From positions 546,192,711-546,256,710 of the forward strand of contig NC_057861.1 of assembly GCF_019393635.1 (NCBI RefSeq): a stretch of DNA of 64,000 nucleotides. The letters run 5' to 3'. The translations under genes were made by a program, and so were the position numbers. Source of the stretch: Dromiciops gliroides (taxonomy: Eukaryota > Chordata > Mammalia > Microbiotheria > Microbiotheriidae). The notes beneath the pieces are model-generated. The model saw only the letters and a program-made list of their open reading frames with translations. It had not been told where the DNA came from and did not search any database. How positions within the stretch are numbered: the first letter of the stretch is position 1; every line of letters begins with the position of its first letter. Positions 41,100 through 51,690 of the stretch are shown here, piece after piece.

Positions 41100-41485
41100 T
41101 TTTTCTTCAAGGATCACCTCAATTGCTATCTTCTTCTTGAAGCCTTCTATGATTCCCTCCATCTATTTTAGTGTTCTCTCCTTCTTCAAACATTCCCAGG
41201 GCTCCTTGATCTCACTTCCATTTCTTTTACTCCCTGCCCTGTATTATACTTACAGTCAGTTCTGCTATAGCACCTGTTAAACAAAACACAAATAGGTACC
41301 ATCTTGATTGATATATCAGAGAACAATTTTGAGCATGATTTGAATTTCTCATTTGCTTCTGCAAAATTTCATCTTTGAGAAACAGAGAGAATGCAGAAAA
41401 GTGAACCACTTCACAATAACCCACAAGGTGCAGTACTTCTGATATCCATTTTCACAAGCAAATCAGGTCTTTTTCAAAGGGGCCA
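41100..41485 (+). repeat. Unidentified ~370-bp direct repeat, copy 2
   Basis: Counterpart of 37365-37735, by eye about 80-85% alike, including ACATTCCCAGGGCTCCTTG and CATCTTTGAGAAACAGAGAG. The end reads TCTTTTTCAAAGGGGCC. Confidence 0.85.
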
Positions 41486-41499
41486 TATTTATTGTGCAT

Positions 41500-41752
41500 T
41501 TATTAATATGTTACTGTAGCATATATGATACATGTTTTATAATATATATAAACACATATGCATGTATATTTGTGTGAGGATGAGGTTGGTTGAGTAAATA
41601 TATTTTAATATGTAATGCAATGATAACATATTAAATATACATGTATTTTATATAATAATAGCACAAAGAATAATAATAGCTTTTATATAGCCTTCGGATT
41701 TGCAAATCACTCTACCAACGACAACTTATTTGACCCTCCACACATAACAAAT

Positions 41753-41794
<42 letters not shown>

Positions 41795-41830
41795 CACACA
41801 CACGTATATGAAATATATTTTACTATTCTC
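41500..41830. repeat. TA-rich tract with (TG)n microsatellite
   Basis: A pure TG array at about 41760-41791 is embedded in ATATAT and CACACA sequence. Confidence 0.85.
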
Positions 41831-42690
41831 AGTGGAGAGGACATATACATTTACTTAGAAGGATGAGGTCAGTTAAGTAAATCAACCAAGCCAACCCACT
41901 ACACTGAAGGGACTTAATGAGGTGAAAATATGCCTCAAATCAATAGATCAAACAGTTAGACAAAGTGAGAAAAAAGTCCATGATCAATGGAAGCGATAAC
42001 TGCACAAGAAGAATGTTTCAATTGGCTGAGGAAACTTACCTACAACCCAATTCAAAGCCAATACAAAACCATAAATGGGAGAAAGAGAAGTAGGACTAAG
42101 CTGCCACAGAGAAAAGAGATACCATGGAAGCTCATTAGTTCTACAGGATCAGGACAGAAGGTTCCAGCTGATGCCACTAGTTATACCCATCTCTTCAAGG
42201 TCTGAAATAAGTGCCCCAACAATGGTCTACTCATTAAACCCTACCCTCTTTACCTCCTGGTGCCTATCAACAAACGTAGTATTATATTATGTTGTTTCTT
42301 TACCCAAACATTTTTGGAACCTGAATTTTACCTTAACCACAAAGTTGCCAGGAGTTAAGTAGAAATAGCTATAAATGCAAATTAAGGCAGAAAGTCAAAT
42401 TCCTGCCTAAATCATAGGAATTTTCCTAACCTGGGGCTTAGATTGTGATTGTACACCTAACTTTTGTCTATTCTAAAGTCCCTAGAACAGCAGAAGAGGG
42501 AACCACGAGCACCTGAGGGGCTATTATATTGCCCCCCATGGCTTAAAACAGGCTAAGTATTAACAGGGTTATTGCATATATCTTGTATGTGCCTAATCAT
42601 TTATGTTATCTCTCACTAGACTGTGAGCAATGCAAAATTAATGAGAAAAACATCTAGAGATTTTAGTAGCCTGCCAGTTCAATATGAATC
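41831..42690. other. No gene recognised
   Basis: Unassigned, mostly unique-looking. The overlapping open frames at 41987-42205 and 42075-42362 show no recognisable domain. Confidence 0.4.
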
Positions 42691-42705
42691 AAAAAAGCAA
42701 CATGA

Positions 42706-42860
42706 GGGGCAGCTAAGTGGCACGGTGGATAAAGCACTGGCCCTGGAGTCCGGAGGACCCGAGTTCAAATCCAACCTCAGACATTTGACACTTACTAGCT
42801 GTGTGACCCTGGGCAAGTCACTTAACCCCAATTGCCTCACCAAAAAAAAAAAAAAAAAAG
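42706..42860 (+). mobile_element. WSINE1-like SINE with 9-bp TSD
   Basis: Complete SINE. TSD GCAACATGA at 42697-42705 and 42861-42869. Confidence 0.92.
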
Positions 42861-42989
42861 GCAACATGAAATCCAAAAAGAGATAAAGTGATCTTGGGCT
42901 TATCATAGAGACTATGTCCAAAACAGGGGAAGTAACCATCCCACTGCACTGTACCCAAGTCAAACTCCTCCTGTCTAGAGTTTTGTGCT

Positions 42990-43620
42990 TAGTTGTTGGC
43001 ACTATATTTTAAGAAGGTCAATTATAAGCTGTAGTGACCAAAAAAGGATGATCAGGTTGGTGAAGGGATTGTGTATTATACTGATTTTTTGTTTTTTTGT
43101 TTGTTTTGGCAGGGAGGCAATGGGGGTTAAGTGACTTACCCAGGGTCACATAGCTATAATTGTTTGAGGCCACATTTGAACTCAGGTCTTCCTGACCCCA
43201 GCACCAGTGCTCTATCCTCTGCACCTACTATGACAATGAAGGAAGTGAGAGTATTTAGCCTGTAGAAGAAAAAACTTAGGGAGGCCTATCTGCTATCTTC
43301 AATAATGTGAAGTATTTTCATGTGGAAGTGGAATAAGATTTGCTTTTCTCATCTCTAGATAAGGGGCAGTAGGTAGAAGTCAGCAGCACTAGATTTAAGC
43401 TGATAGAAGGAAGAACTTCCCAATAATTATTTATCCAAAAGCAGAACAGACTGCCTCCAAGATGGCAGGTTACCTCTAAGCAAAGGTCTTCAAGCAAAGA
43501 CTGGACAGTCACTTGACAAGGATGTTTTAGTAGGGAATGTCATTCAGCTAAAGATTGGACTAGACAGTACCTGAAATGCCTTCCGGCTCTGAGATACTGT
43601 GGTTTATACCTTTAGATTGT
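42990..43620 (+). mobile_element. CR1/L3-type LINE 3' region split by a SINE
   Basis: AGTGACCAAAAAAGGATG and CAGGTTGGTGAAGGGATTG come before an antisense WSINE1-like SINE (about 43085-43228). After it: GAAGTGAGAGTATTTAGCC, GAAGGAAGAACTTCCCAAT, AAAGACTGGACAGTCACTTG and GGACTAGACAGTACC. This is a near-complete CR1-like 3' terminus, sense strand. Confidence 0.82.
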
Positions 43621-43624
43621 AGAT

Positions 43625-44222
43625 TTAATTCAATTTTTTAATTAAGAAAAAACTATATTTTCTCCCTAATACTTCCTCATTTCCTTACCTCGCTGAACAA
43701 AAAGAAAAACAAACACGTGTAATAAATATGCATAGTGCAGGAAAACAAATTCTTATATTGCCATGACCCAAAAGGTGTGTCTCATTCTACATCCAATGTC
43801 CATCACCTGTCTGTCATGAGGTGGGTAACATGCTTCATCATCTGCCCTCTGAAATTGTGGATGGTCATTACATTAATCACAGTTCTTGAGTCTTTCACAG
43901 TTGTTTGTCTTTACAATGTTTTTATTCTTTTTTTTTTTTTTTAGTGAGACAATTGGGGTTAAGTGACTTGCCCAGGGTCACACAGCTGGTGTCAAGTGTC
44001 TGAGGTCGGATTTGAACTCAGGTACTCCTGAATCCAGGGCTGGTGCTCTATCCACTGCGCCATCTAGCTGCCCCAATGTTTTTATTCTTAAAGAAATCGT
44101 TCTTCTTGTTCTGCTCATTTCACTCTTTATCAGTTCATACAAGTCTTCACAAGTTTCTCTGTGATATTTCTTAAGGCACAATTTTCTGTTCCATTCATAC
44201 GCCATAATTTGTTCAGCCACAG
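43625..44222 (-). mobile_element. L1 LINE 3' end split by a WSINE1-like SINE
   Basis: Antisense L1 3' UTR: TGTCATGAGGTGGGTAACATG left of the SINE; TCAGTTCATACAAGTCTTC and CATAATTTGTTCAGCCAC right of it. The SINE (43930-44074, minus) has the perfect 15-bp TSD AATGTTTTTATTCTT at 43915-43929 and 44075-44089. Confidence 0.8.
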
Positions 44223-44224
44223 AT

Positions 44225-44345
44225 GATTAAAGTGTCAAGGTAGGGACTGTCTATTGCCTTTCTTTGTATTCCCAGCACTTACCATAGCGCTTGCCACATA
44301 GTAGATATGTAATTTAAAATTTATTTATTAACTAATTAATAAAAT
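44225..44345 (+). mobile_element. L2 3'-end relic
   Basis: GGTAGGGACTGTCTATTGCC, TTTGTATTCCCAGCACTTAC and GCTTGCCACATAGTAG. Confidence 0.7.
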
Positions 44346-44411
44346 GTTTGTTTGTTAAAGCCCCTGTTGAAATGAACAATATTCAAGTTAGTAACATCCT
44401 AAGTTATTATT

Positions 44412-44645
44412 ACAGCAGCTAGGTGGAGTGGAGGATAGAGCACATGGCCTGGAGTCAGGAAGGCCTGAGCTCAAATCAGGCCCCAGACACTTACTAGCTG
44501 TGTGACCCTGGACAAGTGACTTAAACCTGTTTGCCTCAGTTTCCTCACCTGTAAAATGAGCTGGAAAAGGAAATGGCAAACCACTCCAGTATCTTTGCCA
44601 AAAAAAACCCTAAATGGAGTCTGATATTGATTGAACACACGCTAA
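44412..44645 (+). mobile_element. MAR1-type SINE
   Basis: Head CAGCAGCTAGGTGGAGTGG, CORE, TCTTTGCCAAAAAAAACCC and a degraded tail (GATTGAACACACG). Confidence 0.85.
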
Positions 44646-44649
44646 AAAA

Positions 44650-44840
44650 AAAAAAGGAGTACTTGTGGATTGTACATATATAACCTGTATTGAATTGGTT
44701 GCTGTCTTGTGGAAGGGGGAAGGAAGAGAGGGAAGGAAAAAAATTTGGAGCTCGAAATATCATGAAAATGAATATTGAAAACTACCCTTATATGTAATTG
44801 GAAAAAATAAAATAACTATTTGTTACCCAAAAAAAAAAAA
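44650..44840 (+). mobile_element. L1 LINE terminal fragment
   Basis: GTACATATATAACCTGTATTG, GGAAGGGGGAAGGAAGAG, TATTGAAAACTACCCTTATA and a poly-A tail. Confidence 0.8.
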
Positions 44841-44929
44841 AGAAGAGGAAGATCTCTAAGGTCCCTCACAGCTCTAACATTCTCTGAGTCTGAGTTGCAG
44901 AATAAGCTTGGGAATCACTTGTCTGTTTG

Positions 44930-45200
44930 TTTTTTTAATTTATGGAATAAAATAAGCATTTCCATAACATAGCACAATAGAAAAGATGATTGTACGACTT
45001 GCTATTCCTTTCAAGTATACAACAAAATTATCATGTAAATTTCTTTTTATTCTTCCATCCCACTCCCCCGCCCTAGAGATGGCTACCATTAGACACAAAT
45101 AAGTATATACATGTAAAATTGTTCTGTACATACTTCTATTTATCAGTCCTTTCTCTGGCTGAAGGTGTCTGAACAAGGAAACTGAAGACTTCTTGCCATT
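44930..45200. repeat. Unclassified dispersed repeat (relative at about 54.6 kb)
   Basis: Shares CATTTCCATA and AAAAGATGATTGTAC-type phrases with 54620-54720. GAGATGGCTACCATTAGAC is also distinctive. Family not recognised. Confidence 0.5.
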
Positions 45201-45267
45201 GCCTTCCTATATCCTTTAGGTGGTGTCTGGCACCACCTATTGGAAGAAAAAAAATCCCCAATGGCAG

Positions 45268-45390
45268 GCTTTTATTGATCCATTTATCCATTTAACAAGT
45301 ATCAATTTATTGGGTACTTCCTATGTTCTCGATGTAATTTTTGACCCTATAAGATAAAGAGCTTAGAGTCTAGTTGGGAAAACAAATTTC
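45268..45390 (-). mobile_element. Antisense L2 3' end
   Basis: AACAAGTATCAATTTATTGG, TACTTCCTATGTTCTC and ATAAAGAGCTTAGAGTC. Diverged. Confidence 0.55.
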
Positions 45391-45484
45391 TATGAACTAA
45401 TTGGCTTTGGAGAGAAGAGGGGAGGCAGAAAAGGGCAGCATCTAGAAAATACCTTGTTATTAAACTTTTTTGTGTAAGTGTTGC

Positions 45485-45600
45485 ATCTCCTCCAATCTAG
45501 TAAACTCTTTGAGGGCAGCCATTTCTTCCTTTTTTTCCTAATACATTATATCTTGCACATAGACTGAGCTTAATAAACACTTGTTAAATAGAATTAAATA
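45485..45600 (+). mobile_element. L2 3'-end relic
   Basis: TAAACTCTTTGAGGGCAGCC, TATCTTGCACATAGACTGAG and TAATAAACACTTGTTAAATAG. Confidence 0.65.
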
Positions 45601-45606
45601 CAACCT

Positions 45607-46215
45607 CTTGTTGCTTTTGTTGTTGTTGTTAAGTCATGTCCAATTCTCCATGACCCCATGAACCATAGCATTCCAGGCCCCTCTGCCTTCCACTATCTCC
45701 CAAAGTCTGTCTAAGCTTATATTCACTGCCTCCATGACACTATCTATGCATCTCATCCTCTACCATCCCCTTCTCCTTTTGCTTTCAATCTTTCCCACCA
45801 TCAGGGTCTTTTCCAATGAGTCCTATCCTCTCATTATGTGGCCAAAGTATTTAAGGTTCAGCTTCAGTATTTGTCCTTCCAATGAATTAATTTCTTAAAG
45901 TATTGACTGATTTGATCTCCTTGCTGTCTAAGAGACTCTCAAAAGTGTTCCCCAGCATTGTAATTCTAAAGTGTAGATTCTGTTTTGGTTTTTTTGGCTT
46001 TGTTTTGTTTTGCGGGGCAATGGGGGTTAAGTGACTTCCCCAGGGTCATACAGCTCGTAAGTGTCAAGTGTCTGAGGCCGGATTTGAACTCAGGTACTCC
46101 TGAATCCAGGGCCGGCGCTTTATCCACAGTGCCACCTAGCTGCCCCTAAAGTGTAGATTCTTAAGACATTATGTAAATATGAACAGCAGCTCAATAAAGT
46201 TGTTTTGAAAAAAAA
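45607..46215 (-). mobile_element. RTE/BovB-clade LINE 3' region split by a WSINE1-like SINE
   Basis: In antisense: TTGTTGTTGTTAAGTCATG, CATGACCCCATGAACCATAG, TTCCAGGCCCCTCTGCC, CATCTCATCCTCTACCATCC, TCTTTTCCAATGAGTCC, TGTGGCCAAAGTATTTAAGG and CTAAGAGACTCTCAAAAG. This follows the order of RTE/BovB C-terminal and 3' sequence. A minus-strand SINE (45982-46146) has the perfect 15-bp TSD TAAAGTGTAGATTCT (45967-45981, 46147-46161). The terminal (GTT)n with the 'cagtcatgtcc'-like motif is the same tail carried by MAR1 SINEs. Confidence 0.85.
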
Positions 46216-46254
46216 GTGCTCTGTAAACGTTACATTAAGTGCTTAGTAGCACTT

Positions 46255-46345
46255 GATATCAGCAATCAACCTACAAGCACTGATTAGGCATCATCTAGCT
46301 GGCATTATGCTGGACACTAGGGACACAAAGACAGAAACAGAATAG
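46255..46345 (-). mobile_element. Antisense L2 3' end
   Basis: CAATCAACCTACAAGCACTG and TGCTGGACACTAGGGACAC. Confidence 0.5.
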
Positions 46346-46399
46346 AAATACATAAATGTGAATCAGTGGTAGTGGGATTGTTCTTGTGTTGGTGCTGCT

Positions 46400-46770
46400 T
46401 ATGTGTTTCTGTTGTTATGCTTGTGTGATTTTTTGTAAGATATGTATTTCTGTTTTTATTGTGCATAAGGAAGATTTATCTTGACAGCAGGCTGAAGGAT
46501 GGATTGGAGGAAGGAGATAGGAGCTATCTAAAGACTTTGGGGAGGATATTTTACAATATTCCAGATAAGATTGCTCTGCCCCAGTAAGGGGCAATATAGC
46601 ATTGGAAATAGAAATAGGGACTAAATAGGATCTGGTGCTTGACTGGATAAGAGAGGAGAGAGAAAAGGAAAAAGTCAGAGATAACACCAAAGTTTGAAAA
46701 ATGAGAGACTAGGAGAATGGTGATTCAACTGATAGAAACAATGAAGTCAAAAGGAAAACAGGAGGACAGG
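46400..46770 (-). mobile_element. Antisense L2/CR1-clade LINE fragment
   Basis: GGATGGATTGGAGGAAGG, ATATTCCAGATAAGA-like and CAGAGATAACACCAAAG match the antisense reverse-transcriptase region found in sense at 53.2-53.6 kb. Confidence 0.55.
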
Positions 46771-46794
46771 GAAAAGCACCATTTAATTGCTGTA

Positions 46795-46920
46795 TTGGCA
46801 TGGGTAAGTCACTTTACCCCCTATGAGCCTCAGTTTCTTCTGCTGTAAAATGAGGCAAGTGAATGATCTTTAGGTCCCTTTCAGCTGGAAAGGTGTGTGA
46901 TCCTATGATCTTATTGGAAC
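46795..46920 (+). mobile_element. MIR relic
   Basis: GGGTAAGTCACTTTACCCC, GCCTCAGTTTCTTCTGC and TTAGGTCCCTTTCAGC. Confidence 0.65.
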
Positions 46921-47640
46921 TCTGTCCCTTTTCTCTCTTGGGGCCAGGATGGTTACAGTTTAAACTGCCTAAGGTTCTCTGATGCCCTGAAGGGGTTAGG
47001 GACTCTCTTTTCCCAGTCATAAACTCTAATCCCCAGCAGCCTTGTTCTCCATGTTTTTAAAGGACCAGTGATAACCTCCCCCACCAGTTCCATTTAACCA
47101 CTTCATATCAGACTAATTTTTACAAAGTGATATATACTTCAGAGAAATAGCAAGGGTGCACATATAGGTATTTTCCCCAACATAGTACATAATCAGCCCT
47201 ATAAAATCCCCAGGTCCTTTAGGAGAAAGGAGGGGAAGGGAAGTAGAGGAAATCGGGCTCACAATTTAGCCCCCGATCTTACATAGCATTAGTCCCACCA
47301 AGTTCAAGTTCAAAGACGATAGGGCTGGCTTCTGTTGGGTTGGAGTCCTCTCAGAGCATCAATACTAGACCAGCTGTAGCATCCAGATGGGATTATTAGA
47401 CTTTCCAATTCCCATGGTTGATGCTCCCAGGCCAGATCAGAGACTCCACTCCCTGTACTTAAAACAGAAGAAGAAAGAGGAAAAAAAAAAAAGGAAAAGG
47501 CCAAGAACCCAGGCCCATTCCTCAAGGCTACATGGCCTAATGCAGCAAAAATCCACAAAAATCCACTGCTGTCAGGCAAGTTTAAAAGAAACCATTGGTT
47601 CCAGCTATGCAGTCAAGAGGAAAAAAGGCTACTGTAAATC
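46921..47640. other. No gene or recognised repeat
   Basis: Unique-looking sequence. The 143-codon open frame starting at 47387 runs into a (GT)n/(TA)n array and has no domain. Confidence 0.4.
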
Positions 47641-47649
47641 ATATGGCAG

Positions 47650-48155
47650 TATATGTGTGTGTGTGTGTATGTGTGAGTGTGAGTGTGTATATATATATAT
47701 ATACACACACATATACATATATGTGTGTATCCATATATATTTTTTCCATATATACTTTAGTCATCCAGTCCTCCCAAAGCAGTCCCTAATTTCTTTCCCA
47801 TGGGTGACACCATTTTAGGTAGTCTAGACGTGCATCCATCTCACTCATCCCCATTACAGTCCCTTCCTATTTGGAAGTTTTGTTTTCTTCAGCAAATATG
47901 CAGGGGTGCTCATTGTCCATGCCCCCAAACCAGAATAGTCCTCTGGGGTTTCTAGGTATGTATATATATAGATATATAGATATACACACACACATATACA
48001 TATACATACATACATACATATACATGTGTGTGCGTGTATATGTAGGTGTAGGTGTGTGTAGATATAGGTATGGATGTACATGTAGATGTGTATATACACA
48101 TATTTGTGCACGTGTGTATATATGCACGTGTTCGTGTATATGTATTATATACATG
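47650..48155. repeat. Two (TG/TA/CA)n microsatellite tracts
   Basis: 47652-47750 and 47955-48155 consist of GTGTGT, TATATA and ACACAT runs. The tyrosine/isoleucine-rich open frames on both strands are translations of these arrays. Confidence 0.9.
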
Positions 48156-48314
48156 TGTGCAGTTCTTTCACTTGCTTCCCAGAGTTTCAAAACAGTTAAT
48201 ATGACAGATTTATGCAACCCCATATATATGAAAAAAAATCACAATTATCCCTAAGTATAAAGCTTTGAAGATTCAACAAACATTTCACAAAACTTACCAG
48301 AGATTACTATTTGC

Positions 48315-48580
48315 TTATTGTTGTTGTTGTTGTTGTTGAGTTATTTTCCAGTCGTTTCAGACTTTTTTGTGACCTCATTTGGGGTTTTCTTGGCAAAGAT
48401 ACTGGAGTGGTTTGCCATTTCCTTCTCCAATTTTTACAAATAAGGAAACTTAAGCCAAAAGGGGGTAAGTGACTTGCCCAGGGTCACACAGGTAGTAAGT
48501 ATCTGAGGTCACATTTGAACTCAGATCTTTCCAACTCCAGGCCTGGTGCTCTATCCTCTGCACCACCTACCTGCCCCATA
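48315..48580 (-). mobile_element. MAR1-type SINE
   Basis: Antisense MAR1 with a long (TTG)n end at the left, GGTTTTCTTGGCAAAGATAC, and CACCTACCTGCCCC at the right. Confidence 0.9.
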
Positions 48581-48676
48581 TAATAACAAAAGCAATAAAA
48601 TCACATGACTATATCAATAGATACAGAAGGTTTCTACAAAATATAGTGCCTACTTTTGTTAATTTTTTTTTAAAAA

Positions 48677-48826
48677 GGGGCAGCTAGGTAGCGCAGTGGA
48701 TAAAGCACCGGCCCTGGATTCAGGAAGACCTGAGTTCAAATCCAGCCTCAGACACTTGACACTAGCTGTGTAACACTGGTCAAGTCACTTAACCCTCATT
48801 GCCCCACAAAAAAAAAAAAAAATAGC
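48677..48826 (+). mobile_element. WSINE1-like SINE
   Basis: Complete head (GGGGCAGCTAGGTAGCGC), slightly shortened core, poly-A tail. Directly followed by another SINE. Confidence 0.9.
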
Positions 48827-48827
48827 C

Positions 48828-48958
48828 TGGGAACCTAGGTGGTGCAATGGATAAAGCACCAGCCCTGGATTCAGGAGGACCTGAGTTCAAATCCAGCCTC
48901 ACTTGACACTTACTAGCTGTGTGACCCTGGGCAAGTCACTTAACCCCCACTGCCCTGC

Positions 48959-49023
<65 letters not shown>

Positions 49024-49062
49024 GGGAGGGAGGGAGAGAGAGAGAAAGAGAGAGAGAGAGAA
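48828..49062 (+). mobile_element. WSINE1-like SINE with (GATA)n tail
   Basis: Head degraded at the first bases (GGGAACCTAGGTGG). The tail has become a tetranucleotide array of about 15 GATA units (48962-49022), followed by GAGG and (GA)n. Confidence 0.92.
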
Positions 49063-49130
49063 TAAACTCATGTTAAAAACAGACTAAAAATTACAGGGAT
49101 AAATAGACCTTTCCTTAATATGAAAACTTA

Positions 49131-49625
49131 TTGTTTGTCCTTCATTTTTGAAGATTGGTGACATCATAGGGTGATGTCTTGAATTGCTTGTGAAGTAAAT
49201 TTAAGTGAGGCAGAGTTGTGCAAATTATCTGCCTCAATCTCTCTTTCAGAGTCAGTGAAGTCCTGTGGCAAGACACAAGTCAGGACAACTGGCAACAGCC
49301 CAGGATGCACTGGATGACCTTGGCATCTTTGATGTCTTACCAAGCTCTAAGCACTACATAATGTCTGCTTTAGCTGCTTTCATGGCTAAAAACAAATTGG
49401 TTTTGTCCACCCAATCTGCCAAGAGAAGTCTTCACATGCTTGGGGTAGGCATCCCCCTAACTCACCAATAGGTTTACCAGGGTGTGCCCTCTAGGAATGC
49501 TACAGCTTCTTGGAGCCACAGGTAAAAGTTGGGTGACAGGTGGATGCTAAAGGTGGATGAGCAGCCCTGAAAAAAGTTTGGCCATCCCTCTCACCAGAGG
49601 TGCTAGTCATCCCTGAATACCCTGT
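49131..49625 (+). mobile_element. Long form of the composite repeat's unique segment
   Basis: Starts TTGTTTGTCCTTCATTTTTG like the three composite copies. Where those switch to an antisense SINE, this one continues with GGATGCACTGGATGACCTTG, CTGCCAAGAGAAGTCTTCAC and CACTCACC-like sequence. It may be the parent element before the SINE fusion. Identity unknown. Confidence 0.6.
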
Positions 49626-49699
49626 ATACCCCAATTATATGTAGTAGAAAAATACTGGAAGTCTTTCCAATAAGGCCAGGGCTAAATCAAGAATTCCAT

Positions 49700-51015
49700 T
49701 ATTATAGTTGTTATTTGGTAAAGTTCTAGAAATGCTAGCTATAGAAATAAGATAAGAATAAGACAATAATAATAATAATAGGAAAAGAAAAAACTAAATT
49801 ATCACTTTTTGCAGATGATATGATGGTCCATTTAGAGAACCCCAGAGATTCACCCAAAATTAGTTGAAACAATAACTTCAGCAAATTATTAGGATATAAT
49901 ACAAAATAAAACATAAAATATATATAGTATAAAACAGTTCTACCAACAAAACACAAGAGAAATAGATGAAAAGAAAAATGCCATTCAAAATAACTATTGA
50001 ATTATGAAATACTCAGAAGTCTATCTACCAAAATACATATAGGAACTACATGAATAAAACTATAAAATACACCTTACAAAAATAAAGACAAACCTAAATA
50101 ATTTAAAAGACAGGAATTGCTCATGTTTGGACTGTATGATATAATAAAAATGATAATTCTGCCTGAATTTTTGTTTAGTTCCACAGCAATGAAAGCACAA
50201 AAAAATGCATTCTGGAACTAATAATAATAATAACAAAATTCATCTTGGGTAAAAAGAAACTCAAGAGAAATAATGAAAAGGGTATAAATGAAGGAATCCT
50301 AGCAATACTACATCTCAAATTAAATCATAAGGCAATTATCATCAAAACTATTTTGTATTGGCTAAAAAGAAAAGGTTTATTAGTGATATTAGTTTATTTA
50401 TGATAAAGGTCTGAAATAAGAATATTTAGGAAATGATTCAAATATGTAAGAATAAGAATAATGGGAAAATTATCAAATGGGAAGAAATTGAAGCTATCAA
50501 CAACTATACAGAAACAATTCTAAAACACTAATAATAAAAGACATTAAATCAAAAGAATTATAAAGTTCTACATATCAAATTGGCAAAGATAACAAAAAAG
50601 GAAAATTATAATTATTGGAGTCATTATAGGAAGTCGGGCACACTAATAAACTAATAGATAGAGCTATAATGTCCAAACTTTCTAAAAAGCAGTTTAGAAC
50701 TATACCCCCAAAGTCACTAAATGATGCAAACCCATTAATCACTACTAGGTTTATACCCCTAAGAGATCAAAGAAAAAGGAAATGATCACATGCACCAAAA
50801 AAAAATTTACTTTGTGGCAGCAAAGTACTTGAAAATGAGACCATCAACAAATTAGGACACATAAATATAATAGAAGATTATTGTGCCATTAGAAATTAAG
50901 AATATTAAAGATTTTTTAAAACCTGCAGACACTGGTATAAACTGATGCAGAGTGAAGTGAACAGAACCAGGAGACAAACTATATAATGACCCCAACATTA
51001 TAGAGAAAAATAACT
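49700..51015 (+). mobile_element. L1 LINE: ORF2 reverse-transcriptase relic and 3' end
   Basis: Translating 49797-49845 gives LSLFADDMMVHLENP, the L1 reverse-transcriptase catalytic FADD block. Downstream frames give PFKITIE and GINEGILAILHLKLNHKA-like L1 motifs, broken by stops and shifts. The 3' part continues with CAAATTGGCAAAGATAAC and GAACAGAACCAGGAGAC. Non-functional, 5'-truncated. Confidence 0.85.
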
Positions 51016-51016
51016 T

Positions 51017-51100
51017 TAAGTCTAAGGCCAAGTCCAAACTCTGATATTACTGATGCTAAGCCAAGCACTCTATCCACTGCACCACCTAGTTGGAAAGAAA
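51017..51100 (-). mobile_element. Antisense CORE-SINE fragment
   Basis: GCACTCTATCCACTGCACC and ACCTAGTTGG form the SINE head in antisense. Confidence 0.6.
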
Positions 51101-51234
51101 CACAAATGTCCCCAATCTAAACAAGAAAAATGGCTAAAAATGTTCAGTGTGCTCTCTGTTCATTTTTAATTTGCATCTAATCAATATTTTCACAATTTAA
51201 AATGTAACATAAAACAAGATGTAGGCAAGCAATA

Positions 51235-51450
51235 GTTTACTGGATGAAGGCAAGCCTTGGACTCGGGAGGACCTGGATTCCAGTGCTATCTCTAGAACAT
51301 GCTGGCTGTGCGACCCTGAGTAAATTGCTTGCCTTCTCAGTGCCCTAGGCAACACCCTCAGACTCTAAATTGTAGATAAATTGATGACTTGCATCAGGGG
51401 AGGGAATTTTCACATTGAGAGTCTGTAACATCAATGAAATCCCAGATTCA
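51235..51450 (+). mobile_element. tRNA-derived SINE with a distinct 3' domain
   Basis: Head GGCAAGCCTTGGACTCGGG, GGCTGTGCGACCCTGAG, then CAGTGCCCTAGGCAACACC, CTCTAAATTGTAGATAAATT and AATGAAATCCCAG. A different SINE subtype from WSINE1-like and MAR1; only one near-full copy is seen here. Confidence 0.7.
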
Positions 51451-51574
51451 AACACACACACCCAAAAAAGGCAAGCTAGATCATCAGGAAAAGGTATTTG
51501 TTTTCATCTAAAGCTGATCTTGTCAAGATGCTACAACTGACCAGAATTCCCTCTAAATGTTGAGGCGCATTTGG

Positions 51575-51690
51575 AAAGAGAACTGGAGTCAGAGGACCTC
51601 ATCTTAAATCCTTTCACTTTCCTGGTGTTTCCTCAACTGTAAAATTAGGGGGTTGGACTCAATGACTTCTAAGGTCCCTGTGATCCCGTA
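51575..51690 (+). mobile_element. MIR relic
   Basis: AACTGGAGTCAGAGGACC, TTTCCTCAACTGTAAAATTA and TTCTAAGGTCCCTGTGATCC. Confidence 0.65.

Noticed and set aside
47387..48254. Overlapping open frames of 64-143 codons on both strands, tyrosine/isoleucine/valine-rich
   Set aside because: They run through (TG/TA)n arrays, which lack stop codons in several frames. No domain.
48960..49060. GATA array as a CRISPR-like or satellite array
   Set aside because: Simple tetranucleotide microsatellite without spacers, seeded in a SINE tail.
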